DNA from: VAZQ01 sp963816745
Lineage (GTDB): Bacteria > Pseudomonadota > Alphaproteobacteria > Rhizobiales > Xanthobacteraceae
DNA: 64,000 nucleotides
Reading direction: 5' to 3'
NCBI GenBank assembly: GCA_963816745.1
Contig: CAWFLQ010000005.1
Span: 248,001-312,000 of the forward strand
Positions 28,322 to 37,663 of the stretch are shown here, one piece after another. The position numbers and the translations under genes are program-made. Every line of letters starts with the position of its first letter. The stretch's first letter is position 1. The notes under the pieces are model-generated. The model did no database searches, was not told the DNA's origin, and saw only the letters and a list, made by a program, of their open reading frames with translations.

Positions 28322-29301
28322 CGGACCGCGCGCCGCTCCTGCTCGTCCTCGCCGCGCTCGCGGCGGTGCCGCTCGTCACGTCGTCAAATGTCGTGCTCAA
28401 CTTTCTGGTCATGGCGCTGGTGATCGCGCTGGTCGGGCAAGGCTGGAACGTGCTCGGCGGCTATGGCGGGCAGTATTCCTTCGGCCATTCGGCGTTCTTC
28501 GGCACCGGCGCCTATGTCACCGCGATCCTGCAGGTGCGCTACGGCATCAATGCCTGGATCGGCCTCGCGATCGGAATCGCGGCCGGCGCACTGGTCGGCG
28601 CCGTCATCGGAGCGCTGAGCTTCCGTTCGGGGCTCAGGGGCTCCTACTTCGCGCTCGTCACGCTCGCCTTCGCCGAGGTGCTGCGCATCATCGCCAGCGT
28701 CGCGCCGATCACCGGGGCCGGCGTCGGCACCTTGATCAAGCTCGACCTGCGGCCGGAGGCGTTCCAGTTCCAGAGCCGGGCGCCGTTCTATTGGATCATT
28801 CTGGCGTTCGTCGCCGTTTCGTTGATCGTCGTGAAGCTGATCGAGGCGAGCCGCTTCGGCGCCTGGCTCGTCGCCGTGCGCGAGAACGAGGATGCCGCGC
28901 GCGCGCTCGGCGTGGACGTCACCCTGGTCAAGCTCGGAGCTATGACGATATCGGCGGCGATCACGGCGGCGGCCGGCTGCTTCTACGCGCAATATTTCCT
29001 GTTCGTCGATTCCGGCATCGCCTACGGGCCGTGGATCTCGGTCGAGGCGCTGCTGGCGCCGATCATCGGCGGCATCGGCACCGCGATCGGCCCGCTGCTC
29101 GGCGCGCTGGTGATCAAGACGCTCGGCGAGGTCACCAAGCTCGTCACCGGCGATGCGCCTGGGCTCGATCTCGTCATCTACGGCGGCGTGCTGATCCTGG
29201 TGGTCGCGTTCGCGCCGCGCGGCATTGCCGGCGTGTTCACCGATCTGCGCGATCGCTTCTCACGCTCATGGACCAAGTCGCCGGAGCGCGCCCATGGCTG
29301 A
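28318..29301 (+). CDS. livM: Branched-chain-type ABC transporter permease LivM
   Basis: A 327-residue permease. GQGWNVLGGYGGQYSFGHSA and FGTGAYVTAILQ are the LivM signature, and the C-terminal half has SVEALLAPIIGGIGTAIGPL. The start overlaps the livH stop by four bases, and the end overlaps the livG start by eight bases, so the four transport genes are a tightly coupled unit. Confidence 0.88.
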   Translation: MTDRAPLLLVLAALAAVPLVTSSNVVLNFLVMALVIALVGQGWNVLGGYGGQYSFGHSAFFGTGAYVTAILQVRYGINAWIGLAIGIAAGALVGAVIGALSFRSGLRGSYFALVTLAFAEVLRIIASVAPITGAGVGTLIKLDLRPEAFQFQSRAPFYWIILAFVAVSLIVVKLIEASRFGAWLVAVRENEDAARALGVDVTLVKLGAMTISAAITAAAGCFYAQYFLFVDSGIAYGPWISVEALLAPIIGGIGTAIGPLLGALVIKTLGEVTKLVTGDAPGLDLVIYGGVLILVVAFAPRGIAGVFTDLRDRFSRSWTKSPERAHG

Positions 29302-30052
29302 GCCGCTCCTGCGCGTCGATGCGGTATCGAAACGCTTCGGCGGCCTGCTGGCGGTCGACCATGCCTCGTTCATGGCCGACGCGGGATGCATCACCGCGCT
29401 GATCGGACCGAACGGCGCCGGCAAGACCACGCTGTTCGCCATCGTCACCGGTTTCCTGACGCCGAGCGCCGGCCACATCTTCTATGCCGGGGACGACATC
29501 ACCGGCGAGCCCCCTCACCGCCTCGCGCGGCGCGGCATCGCCCGTACGTTCCAGATCGTGCAGCCCTTCGCCGGCCTGACCGTGCACGAGAACATCGCGG
29601 TCGGCGCGCATCTGTCGCGGCCGGCGCGCGCGGACGCGCTGGCGGCCGCCGCCGATGTCGCCCGCGCCGTCGGGCTCGGCGACCTGCTCGACCGTCCGGC
29701 CGCGAGCCTCACCATTTCGGGGCGCAAACGGCTGGAGCTCGCGCGCGCGCTCGCGATCGAGCCGAAGCTCCTCCTGCTCGACGAGGTGCTGGCCGGGCTC
29801 AATCCGTCCGAGATCCGCGACGTGGTGCCGGTGATCCGCGCCATCCGCGACCGCGGCGTCGCCATCGTGATGATCGAGCACGTCATGCAGGCGGTGATGA
29901 GCCTGGCCGAGCAGGTCTTCGTGCTGGCCGAGGGGCGCATCATCGCCGAGGGCTCGCCGCAGGCGATCGCCGGCGATCCGCGGGTGGTCGAGGCCTATCT
30001 CGGCCATGGCGCGGCCGGCCGTCTCGCGGCCGCGGGAGGCGCGCATGGCTGA
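29294..30052 (+). CDS. livG: Branched-chain-type ABC transporter ATPase LivG
   Basis: A 252-residue ATPase. Walker A is GPNGAGKTT, the Q-loop region is RTFQIVQPFAGLTVHENI, and Walker B is LLLLDEVLAGLNP. The signature motif reads TISGRKRLELARALA, so the usual LSxGQ is replaced by ISGRK; this is uncommon but occurs in LivG proteins. The start at 29294 (MAEPLLRVD) sits inside the end of livM. Confidence 0.88.
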   Translation: MAEPLLRVDAVSKRFGGLLAVDHASFMADAGCITALIGPNGAGKTTLFAIVTGFLTPSAGHIFYAGDDITGEPPHRLARRGIARTFQIVQPFAGLTVHENIAVGAHLSRPARADALAAAADVARAVGLGDLLDRPAASLTISGRKRLELARALAIEPKLLLLDEVLAGLNPSEIRDVVPVIRAIRDRGVAIVMIEHVMQAVMSLAEQVFVLAEGRIIAEGSPQAIAGDPRVVEAYLGHGAAGRLAAAGGAHG

Positions 30053-30758
30053 GCCCGTGCTCGCGATCAGCGGCCTGCACGCCGGTTACGGCGCAACCGA
30101 AATCCTGCGCGGCGTCGATCTTGCGGTCGGCGCGGGCGAGATCGTCGCGGTGCTCGGCTCGAACGGCGCCGGCAAGTCCACGCTCAACCGCGCGATTTCC
30201 GGCGTGTTGCGGCCCTGGCGCGGCTCGGTCCGGTTCGCGGACGTCGCCATCGAACGCGAAAAGCCCGCGGCCATCGTCGCACGCGGCCTCATTCACGTGC
30301 CGGAAGGCCGACGTATCTTCCCCAACATGACCGTGCGGGAGAACCTCGATCTCGGCGCCTATCGCCGCGCTCGCGCGCGCCGCGAGCACAATCGCAGCCG
30401 CGTGTTCGCGATCTTCCCGCGGCTCGCCGAGCGCCAGTCGCAGCGCGCCGGCACGCTGTCCGGCGGCGAGCAGCAGATGCTCGCGATCGGTCGCGGACTG
30501 ATGGCGGAACCGAAGCTGTTGATCCTCGACGAGCCCTCGCTCGGGCTGTCGCCACTCCTGGTGGAGGAGCTGTTCCTGCTGATCAAGCGCATCAACACCG
30601 AGGGCATCGCGCTGCTGCTGGTCGAGCAGAACGTGGTGCAGAGCCTCGACGTGGCGCAGCGCGCCTACATCCTCGAAAACGGCGCGTTCGTGCTGGAGGG
30701 AAGCGCCGCCGACATCCGCAACAACCCCGATCTCAAACGCGCCTATCTCGGACTATGA
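30045..30758 (+). CDS. livF: Branched-chain-type ABC transporter ATPase LivF
   Basis: A 237-residue ATPase with Walker A GSNGAGKST, signature LSGGEQQMLAIGRGLM and Walker B LLILDEPSLGLSP, all canonical. I chose the ATG at 30045 (MAEPVLAISG) because GGGAGG lies just upstream and because it parallels the start of livG. Its stop overlaps the next gene by four bases, tying the transporter to the enzymes downstream. Confidence 0.88.
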   Translation: MAEPVLAISGLHAGYGATEILRGVDLAVGAGEIVAVLGSNGAGKSTLNRAISGVLRPWRGSVRFADVAIEREKPAAIVARGLIHVPEGRRIFPNMTVRENLDLGAYRRARARREHNRSRVFAIFPRLAERQSQRAGTLSGGEQQMLAIGRGLMAEPKLLILDEPSLGLSPLLVEELFLLIKRINTEGIALLLVEQNVVQSLDVAQRAYILENGAFVLEGSAADIRNNPDLKRAYLGL

Positions 30759-31669
30759 TCATGACCGAAACCGACACGCTTCGCGCTCGCCTGAGCCGGA
30801 AACCGATCGTGGTGGCGCCCGGCGTCTACGACGCGATCACCGCGCTGATCGGCACGCAGGCGGGCTTCACGACGCTCTACGTCTCCGGCGCCGCCCTCGC
30901 CTACACGCGGCTCGGTCGGCCCGACATCGGTCTCGTGAGCATGAGCGAGGTCGCGGAGACGGTGACGCTCATCCGCGACCGCGTCGATGCACATCTGATC
31001 GTCGATGCCGACACCGGCTACGGCAACGCCCTCAACGTCGAGCGTACGGTTCGCCTGTTCGAGCGTGCCGGTGCCAATGCCATCCAGATCGAGGACCAGG
31101 ATTTCCCCAAGCGCTGCGGCCACCTCGACGGCAAGGCACTGATTTCGGCGGATGAGATGGCCGGCAAGATCAAGGCCGCGCTCGATGCGCGGCAGTCGCG
31201 CGAGACGCTGGTGATCGCGCGCACCGACGCGGTCGCAGTCGAGGGCCTCGAGCGCGCCATCGAGCGCGCCGAGCGTTATCGTGACGCCGGCGCCGACATG
31301 CTGTTCGTCGAAGCGCCCAAGACGCGCGACGAGCTGCCCCGCATCGTGGCGGCGCTCGGCGGCAGCGTGCCGCTAATGGCGAACATGGTCGAAGGCGGCA
31401 AGACCCCGCCGATGTCCGCGCCGGAACTGGAGCAGATCGGCTTTGCGCTGGTGATCTTCCCCGGCGGCATCGTGCGCGCGCTCGCGAAGACCGCGAGCGA
31501 GTACTACGCCTCGCTCACGGCGCACGGCACGACCGAGCCGTTCCGCGCGCGCATGCTCGATTTCGACGGGCTCAACGCGCTCATCGGTACGCCCGACATG
31601 ATCGCGCGCGGCAAACGCTACGAAGCGGCGGCACCGCCTTCCGGCCAGAAAACGGGTGGCCGCCGGTGA
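30755..31669 (+). CDS. Isocitrate lyase/PEP mutase family enzyme
   Basis: A 304-residue alpha/beta-barrel enzyme. PGVYDAITALIGTQAGF and VDADTGYGNALNVERTVRLF hold the metal-binding acidic residues. KRCGHLDGK carries the conserved cysteine and basic residues of the methylisocitrate-lyase/oxaloacetate-hydrolase/carboxyphosphonoenolpyruvate-mutase group. It cleaves or rearranges a C-C or C-P bond of a 2-hydroxy or 2-keto acid. The exact substrate is open; context suggests cleavage of a branched acid formed by the hydantoinase-like pair. It overlaps livF and hyuB by four bases each. Confidence 0.82.
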   Translation: MIMTETDTLRARLSRKPIVVAPGVYDAITALIGTQAGFTTLYVSGAALAYTRLGRPDIGLVSMSEVAETVTLIRDRVDAHLIVDADTGYGNALNVERTVRLFERAGANAIQIEDQDFPKRCGHLDGKALISADEMAGKIKAALDARQSRETLVIARTDAVAVEGLERAIERAERYRDAGADMLFVEAPKTRDELPRIVAALGGSVPLMANMVEGGKTPPMSAPELEQIGFALVIFPGGIVRALAKTASEYYASLTAHGTTEPFRARMLDFDGLNALIGTPDMIARGKRYEAAAPPSGQKTGGRR

Positions 31670-33406
31670 AGCCGCTCGACCCCGTCACGCTCGCGGTCCT
31701 CAACGGCCGGCTGGTCCAGATCGCCGACGAGATGGACGCGACGCTCTACCGCTCGGCGTTCAATCCGATCATCGCCGAGGCGCACGACGCCTGCCACGGG
31801 CTCTATCACGCCGAGACCGGCGCGACCCTGGTGCAGGGCACCTCCGGCTTGCCGATCTTCGTCGGCGCCATGGCGTTCGCGGTCAAGGCTGTCATCGACA
31901 AGGTTGCGAGGGACGGCGGCCTCGAAGCGGGCGACACGTATCTGTTCAACGACCCCTATGACGGCGGCACACACCTCAACGATGTCCGGCTGGTGCGCCC
32001 GCTGATGCGTAGGGGACGCGTGTTCGCCTGGCTCGCCTCGGTCGGCCATTGGCTCGACGTCGGCGGCAACGTGCCCGGCAACTTCAACGCCAAGGCGACC
32101 GAGAGCTTCCAGGAAGGTTTCCGCGTTCCGCCGGTCAAGCTCATGCGCGCCGGCGTTCTGCAACAGGACATCGTCGATATCCTCGCCGCCAACTCGCGCG
32201 TGCCGCTGTCGAATTGGGGCGACCTCAACGGCCAGATCAACGCGCTCGATCTCGGCGAGCGACGCCTGACCGTGCTGCTCGACGAGTACGGCGACGATAC
32301 GATCACGTCGGCGCTGGAGGCGCTGTCGGCGCGCGCCGAGACGCTGATGCGCGCCAATATCGCGGCATTGCCGGACGGCACCTATAGCTGCGACGACTTT
32401 CTCGACAACGACGGCGTCACCGACAAGGCCCTGCCCATCGCGCTCGACCTCACGATCGCCGGCGACCGCATGCGGCTCGACTTCTCCCGTTCCGCGCCGC
32501 CTTGTGACGGGCCGCTCAATATCGCACGCTCGACCACGGTCGCGTGCTGCTATGTGGCGCTCAAGCACCTGTTCACCGACGTCCCGGCCAATGCCGGGTG
32601 CCTCGCGCCGATCGAGTTCGTCATTCCGGAGACGACGCTGCTCGGCGTATCGGCGCCGCGGCCCGTCGGCGGCTATACCGAGACCATCCTGCGCGTCATC
32701 GACGTCATCTTCGGCGCCTTCGCCAAGGCGGCCCCCGAGCGCGCCAACGGCGCGCCGTTCGCGACCATCAACGCGCTGTCGCTCGCGGGCTGGCGCGAGC
32801 ACGGCCGCCGCTGGGTCATGTTCTGCTTCTTCGGCGGCGGGCTCGGCGGCAATCCCGCAGGGCGACGGGCTCAACCACGGCAACAATCCGATCTCGACCG
32901 CCACCATTCCGCCTGTGGAGATTCTCGAGGCGCTCTATCCCGTGATGTTCACGCAATGGGCGCTGCGTCCGGATTCCGGCGGGCCCGGCCGGCATCGCGG
33001 CGGACTCGGCGCGATCTACGAGATCGAGGCGTTGGCCGACGACGGCGCCGAGGTCTTCCTCCTGGGCGAACGCGGCAAGTATCCGCCGTTCGGCGTCGGC
33101 GGTGGCAAGGCCGCGGCGCTCAATCGCTTCGTGTATGAGACCGACAACGGCGAGGCTACGCCGCCGCTGGTCTCGAAGGTCACCGACGTCAAGATCCGCC
33201 GCGGCCAGAAGGTACGGCTGGAGACGCCGGGTGGCGGCGGCTTCGGCGACCCCGCCGCGCGCGAACCCGAGCGCGTCGCGCGCGACGTCCGCCTCGGCTA
33301 CGTGTCACGCCAACGGGCCCTCGGCGACTATAAGGTCGCGCTGCGCGACGACCTGTCGATCGACGCCGCCGCTACGGCGGCGGCGCGCGGGCGGACATCG
33401 GCATGA
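31666..33406 (+). CDS. Hydantoinase B/oxoprolinase family protein (HyuB), one frameshift
   Basis: The GTG at 31666 overlaps the previous stop (GTGA). The N-terminus LDPVTLAVLNGRLVQIADEM, NDPYDGGTHLNDVRLVRP and VGHWLDVGG are typical of HyuB. The frame breaks at about 32857 (GGLGGNP then QGDGLNHGNNP) through one extra G; the second part continues with RGGLGAIYEIE and GGGGFGDPAARE to the stop at 33406. HyuA/HyuB pairs act on cyclic amides (N-methylhydantoin, 5-oxoproline) with ATP, or form part of acetone/acetophenone carboxylases. Which applies cannot be decided here. Confidence 0.82.
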
Positions 33407-35464
33407 GCGCGCCGGGTGCGATCGTCGGCGTCGACGTCGGCGGGACCTTCACCGACCTGTTTCTGCTCGATCCGGCGGCGGGAACGTTCCGCACCGCCAA
33501 GGTGCCCTCGCGTCGCGGCGACGAGGCGCAAGGTTTCCTCAACGGCCTGCGCGCGCTCGGCGGCGTGAGCGCCATCGGCTCGATCGTGCACGGCACCACC
33601 GTCGGCACCAATACGCTGCTGGAACGGCGCGGGCCGAAGATCGGCGTCATCACGACGCGAGGTTTCCGCGATGTTCTCGAGATGCGCCGGCGCGACCGCC
33701 GGCGCACCTGGGGCTTGTGGGGCGATTTCGTCCCGATCACCGACCGCGACATGCGCATGGAGGTCAACGAGCGCACGCTCGCCGACGGCAGCGTTCGTAT
33801 CGCGGTCGATGCCGACGAGGTGGCAGCCGCAGCACAGCGGCTCGTCGCGAACGGCGCGCAGGCACTCGCCATCACCTTCATCAACGCCTATGCCAATGCC
33901 GGACAACGAACGCCGGGCGCTGGCCGCGGCGCGCGCGGTCTGGCCGAACGAGCATGTCATCGCTTCGCACGAGGTGTTGTCCGAGATCCGCGAGTTCGAG
34001 CGTTCCTCGACGACAGCGCTCAATGCCTACCTGCAGCCCGTCGTCGGCTCCTACCTCGGCAAGCTCGAGGCGGCGCTGGCGCAGCAGGGCTTCGGCGGCC
34101 AATTCCATATCGTGCAATCGAACGGCGGCATCATGTCGACCGCGACCGCGCGCCGGCTGCCGGTGCGCACCGCGCTGTCCGGTCCCGCCGCGGGCGTGGT
34201 CGCGGGCGCCGCAATCGCCACCGCCGCCGGCTTCGACAACCTCATCACCTGCGATCTCGGCGGGACGTCGTTCGACGTGTCCGTCATTGCCGGCGGCAAG
34301 GCCGCGGTGGCGGCGCAGACTACGATCGATTTCGGCCTCGTGATCCGCACGCCGATGGTCGAGATCGCCACCATCGGCGCCGGCGGCGGCTCGATCGCCT
34401 CGGTCGATCGCGGCGGCCTGCTCCAGGTCGGCCCCGAGAGCGCGGGCTCGGTGCCGGGACCGGCCTGCTACGGCCAGGGCAACGAGCGCCCGACCTTGAC
34501 CGACGCGCAGGTGGTGCTGGGCCGCATCAACGCCGCGCGTCCGCTCGGCGGCGAGCTCAAATCGCTGGACGTCGAAGCGGCGACGCGCGCGATCGCCAGC
34601 CACGTCGGCGCGCCGCTCGGCCTCGACATCGACGCTGCTGCCGCCGCCATCGTGCGCGTCGCCGATGCGCGCATGGCCGGCGCCATACGGCTGGTCTCGA
34701 TCGAGCGCGGGCACGACCCCGCGAAATTCGTCGCCATGCCGTTCGGCGGCGGCGGCGCGCTGCACGCCGGCGCGCTGATCAAGCAGATTGGCCTGAAATG
34801 CGCCCTGGTGCCGCGCTTCCCCGGCATCACGTCCGCGCTCGGCTGCGTGCTCGCTGACTTGCGTCACGACATGGTGCAGACCGTCAACCTCATGCTCGAC
34901 GGCCTCGACGCGGCAGTGCTCGAACAGCGCATGCGTGTGGCCGCTGCCGAGGCGAGCGGCGTAATCGCGGCATCCGGCATTGCGGTCGAGCGCATCGACG
35001 TCGTCTACGAGCTCGACATGCACTATCTCGGGCAGACCCATACCGTCGCAGTGCCGCTGCCGGTGAGCGGACCGGGCGACCGGCTCGACCTCACCGCGGA
35101 GATGATCCGCACGGCATTCGATGCCGCGTACTCGGCCTCGTTCAGCCGGTTGCTGCCCGGCATTGCCACGCGGATCGTCTCGTTGCGCGTCGCCGCGATC
35201 GGACGCCGGCCGGCATTCGACTTCAAGGTGTTCGCGCCCGGCCCCGCGGCATCGCTGGCCAAGGCGGCGCTCGGGTCGCGTCAGGTCTGGTTCGAGGGAG
35301 GATGGCGCGAGACCCGCGTCTGGTCGCGCCTCGATCTGCCGGCCGGCACCGTGATCGAGGCGCCCGCCGTTCTGGAGCAGCCCGACGCCACCACCGTGAT
35401 CGAGCCGGGGCTCGTCGGCCGCATCGATCCGCTCGGCAACCTGATCGTGGAACCCATATCATGA
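33403..35464 (+). CDS. Hydantoinase A/oxoprolinase family protein (HyuA), one frameshift
   Basis: The large partner of HyuB, overlapping it by four bases. IVGVDVGGTFTDLFLLD is the ASKHA-type ATP-binding loop and VHGTTVGTNTLLERRGPKIG is the family signature. The frame changes at about 33898 (INAYAN then PDNERRALA) by one extra base. The remainder has SNGGIMSTATARRLPVRTAL, DLGGTSFDVSVI and GGGSIASVDRGGLLQVGPES, with a C-terminal domain to 35464. Together with HyuB it forms an ATP-dependent cyclic-amidase or carboxylase complex in the cytoplasm. Confidence 0.82.
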
Positions 35465-36069
35465 GCGTCCCCTCGACCGCTCTTGTTCTCGGCGATCTGC
35501 AGAACGACTTTCTGCATCCAGACGGCGCCTATGGCCGCGCCGGGCAGACCAGTCCCGCCATCGCCGCGCTCCCGGACAAGCTCGCACCGCTGGTTCACGC
35601 CGCGCGCGCGCATGGCGTGCTCGTGGTGGCGACATTGTTCACGCTCGTTCCCGGCCGCGGCGGCGAGCCGATCATCTCGCCGCATCTCAAGAAACTGCGG
35701 CCGTTCCTGAAGGCCGGCGATTTCGCTCCGGGTGGATGGGGCCAGCAACTTGTCGACGTGCTGGCACCGGCGGATGTCACGGTCGAGAAGGTCGCGTACT
35801 CGGCGTTTTACATGTCGCGGCTCGAATGGGTGCTGCGCAAGTGCGGCATCGAGCGGCTCTACGTTACCGGCATCGTCACCAATGGCGGCGTGGCCTCGAC
35901 GATTCGCGATGCCCATGTGCGTGAGCTCGACTGCACCGTCATCGCGGACGGCTGCGCCGCCTTTTCCGAAGATGTCCATCGCGCCGCCATCGAGGGATTG
36001 CGGCCGGTCGCTCGCATCGTCACGATCGTGGAAGCCATGCAGGACATCGCAGCGGCGCAGGCCCGATGA
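35461..36069 (+). CDS. Isochorismatase-fold hydrolase lacking the catalytic cysteine
   Basis: A 202-residue Rossmann-like hydrolase starting inside the hyuA stop (ATGA). The catalytic Asp is in LGDLQNDFLHPDG and the Lys in VEKVAYSAFYMSRLE. The nucleophile position that reads TxxCV in amidases of this fold reads IVTNGGVAST here, with Gly in place of Cys. PhzD- and EntB-type isochorismatases also lack this Cys and hydrolyse vinyl ethers. So it is probably not a classical cysteine amidase (such as N-carbamoylsarcosine or maleamate hydrolase). Last gene of the transporter-lyase-hydantoinase operon. Confidence 0.8.
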   Translation: MSVPSTALVLGDLQNDFLHPDGAYGRAGQTSPAIAALPDKLAPLVHAARAHGVLVVATLFTLVPGRGGEPIISPHLKKLRPFLKAGDFAPGGWGQQLVDVLAPADVTVEKVAYSAFYMSRLEWVLRKCGIERLYVTGIVTNGGVASTIRDAHVRELDCTVIADGCAAFSEDVHRAAIEGLRPVARIVTIVEAMQDIAAAQAR

Positions 36070-36072
36070 ACC

Positions 36073-36861
36073 TCAGGCGCTGACGTCGATCAGGCCGCTG
36101 GCGCCGCCGCTCTCCCGGGCGGCCGCGGCGGCATGCATCCGCTCCGCCTGTTTGTACTGCGGCATGTCCTCGAGCAGGTTTGATGGATCGTCAGTTGTTG
36201 CAAGCGCCTCGAGCGCGCCTTTGATCATCTTCACGATCGGATTCGTGCTATCGAGGATCTCCGGCTCCTCGCCGTCCCGCCGCATGAGCACTTCGTATGC
36301 ATATTGGCTGGCCGCCCGCTGCGCCGCCCACTCGAAACTTGCTTTTTCCTCCTCGCTCACACTGTCGAGGAAGGCAAGGCCGGCCTTGTAGCCGGCGGCA
36401 GGATCACTCTGGAATCGGATGGCGCCAAGGTCGAGGCCCATGGCAGCGCCTTGCTGCTGAGCCATGAGATACTTCGCGGCCCCCTGTTCGTCCTTGCTGA
36501 ACTGTCCACCTTCATCGCTCGCGACTACATGGAGCAAACTCCGGTCCATCCCGCCGAACGCCGTCTTCCACTCCTGGGCGGTCGTGTAGATGTCGCCCAT
36601 CTTGCCGAGCTTGCGATAGCCGGCATCGAGGGTAGCGCGCGCTTCCTTGGCGACAGTCACGAAATCCTTCTTCGCGCCGCTCGCCGTGGCGGCCTTGGCC
36701 GAGAAGCCGACGATGATTGCCCCACTTCCGGTCGTTGCCTCCGGCTGGGCGTCCGAAACGGTCGGATTCGCGCCGAGGGCTTTGGCAAGCTGGGTGAGGG
36801 TGCCGTTGGCACCAGTCGGCAATATGGAAATCGCGGCCATCTCCGCCCCCGAGCGATACAC
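36073..36861 (-). CDS. Hypothetical Ala-rich helical protein
   Basis: I do not recognise the family. The frame opens with GTG at 36861; an ATG at 36840 (MAAISILPTGANGTLTQLAK) is an equally good start, though GGGGGCGGAG abuts it too closely to be its own ribosome site. The protein is about 255-262 residues, with no signal peptide or membrane segment. It is rich in Ala, Gly and Lys in the first 90 residues, then mixed helical with AWK/FGGMDRSLLHVVASDEGG and SVSEEEKASFEWAAQRAASQ. It is convergent with the isochorismatase-fold gene, four bases away. Confidence 0.65.
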   Translation of the reverse strand: MYRSGAEMAAISILPTGANGTLTQLAKALGANPTVSDAQPEATTGSGAIIVGFSAKAATASGAKKDFVTVAKEARATLDAGYRKLGKMGDIYTTAQEWKTAFGGMDRSLLHVVASDEGGQFSKDEQGAAKYLMAQQQGAAMGLDLGAIRFQSDPAAGYKAGLAFLDSVSEEEKASFEWAAQRAASQYAYEVLMRRDGEEPEILDSTNPIVKMIKGALEALATTDDPSNLLEDMPQYKQAERMHAAAAARESGGASGLIDVSA

Positions 36862-36982
36862 CGGTCAACCGCAACGCACTTAAAGCCCAGCGCCGGTTGA
36901 AGAACGATTAAGAGGCGCATCGGTCGAGGTCGCACACCAATCACAGTGTGCGCTCGTAGAATGATCGACTACTGAGAGGGGC

Positions 36983-37663
36983 TTAAAGCGCGGCGCGACC
37001 GCGAAATCCCGTCGCCAGGAGATAGAGCTCGGCCGAATCCGTCCGGCTCGCCGCCGGTTTCACGTGCTTCACGCTGGTAAAATCCTGCTTCAGTCCGGCG
37101 AGCAGCGTCGCCTCGGTGCCGCCTTGCAGCACCTTGCAGAGAAAGGCGCCGCCGGGCGCGAGCACCTCGCGCGCGAAGTCGGCGGCGGCTTCGGCGAGCG
37201 CCATGATCTTGAGGTGGTCGGTCTTGCGGTGGCCGGTGGCGTTCGCCGCCATGTCCGAGAGCACGACGTCGGCCGGACCGCCGAGCATTTTTTTCAACTC
37301 ATCCGGCGCGCCGGGGTCGAGAAAATCGAGCTGGGCGAAGTCGACGCCCGCGACCGGCGCCATGTCGAGGAGATCGATCGCGACCACATGTCCCTGTCCC
37401 GCCCCGATGCGCTTCGCCGCCACCTGGCTCCAGCCGCCGGGCGCGGCGCCGAGATCGACCACGCGCGCCCCCTTCTTGAGGAGGCGGTGCTTGTCGTCGA
37501 TCTCGATCAGCTTGAAGGCGGCACGCCCGCGAAAGCCTTCGCGCTTGGCGCGCGCGACGTAGGGATCATTGAGCTGGCGCTCGAGCCACAGCTTCGAGGA
37601 GAGCGACTTCGCTCCTTTCACCCGGACCTTGAGCTCGCGCCCGCCGCCGCGCGTCGTGGTCAC
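36983..37663 (-). CDS. rlmE: 23S rRNA 2'-O-ribose U2552 methyltransferase RlmE (FtsJ)
   Basis: A 226-residue FtsJ-family enzyme. The K-D-K-E catalytic tetrad can be followed: Lys in RGRAAFKLIEID, Asp in VVLSDMAANATG, Lys in FLCKVLQGG and Glu in DSAELYLLATGF. The SAM loop is VVDLGAAPGGWSQVA. It methylates U2552 in the A-loop of 23S rRNA during late 50S assembly. Its start overlaps the ppx stop by four bases, a common pairing in alphaproteobacteria. Confidence 0.92.
   Translation of the reverse strand: MTTTRGGGRELKVRVKGAKSLSSKLWLERQLNDPYVARAKREGFRGRAAFKLIEIDDKHRLLKKGARVVDLGAAPGGWSQVAAKRIGAGQGHVVAIDLLDMAPVAGVDFAQLDFLDPGAPDELKKMLGGPADVVLSDMAANATGHRKTDHLKIMALAEAAADFAREVLAPGGAFLCKVLQGGTEATLLAGLKQDFTSVKHVKPAASRTDSAELYLLATGFRGRAAL

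Noticed and set aside
29237..30046. Leftward open frames opposite livG, livF and other transport genes
   Set aside because: Arg/His/Asp-rich shadow translations of high-GC coding DNA with no motifs.
22178..36069. Nicotinate maleamate pathway (monooxygenase, maleamate hydrolase, maleate isomerase)
   Set aside because: The hydrolase lacks the Cys needed by maleamate amidohydrolases, no ring-cleaving dioxygenase or deformylase is present, and HyuAB has no role there.
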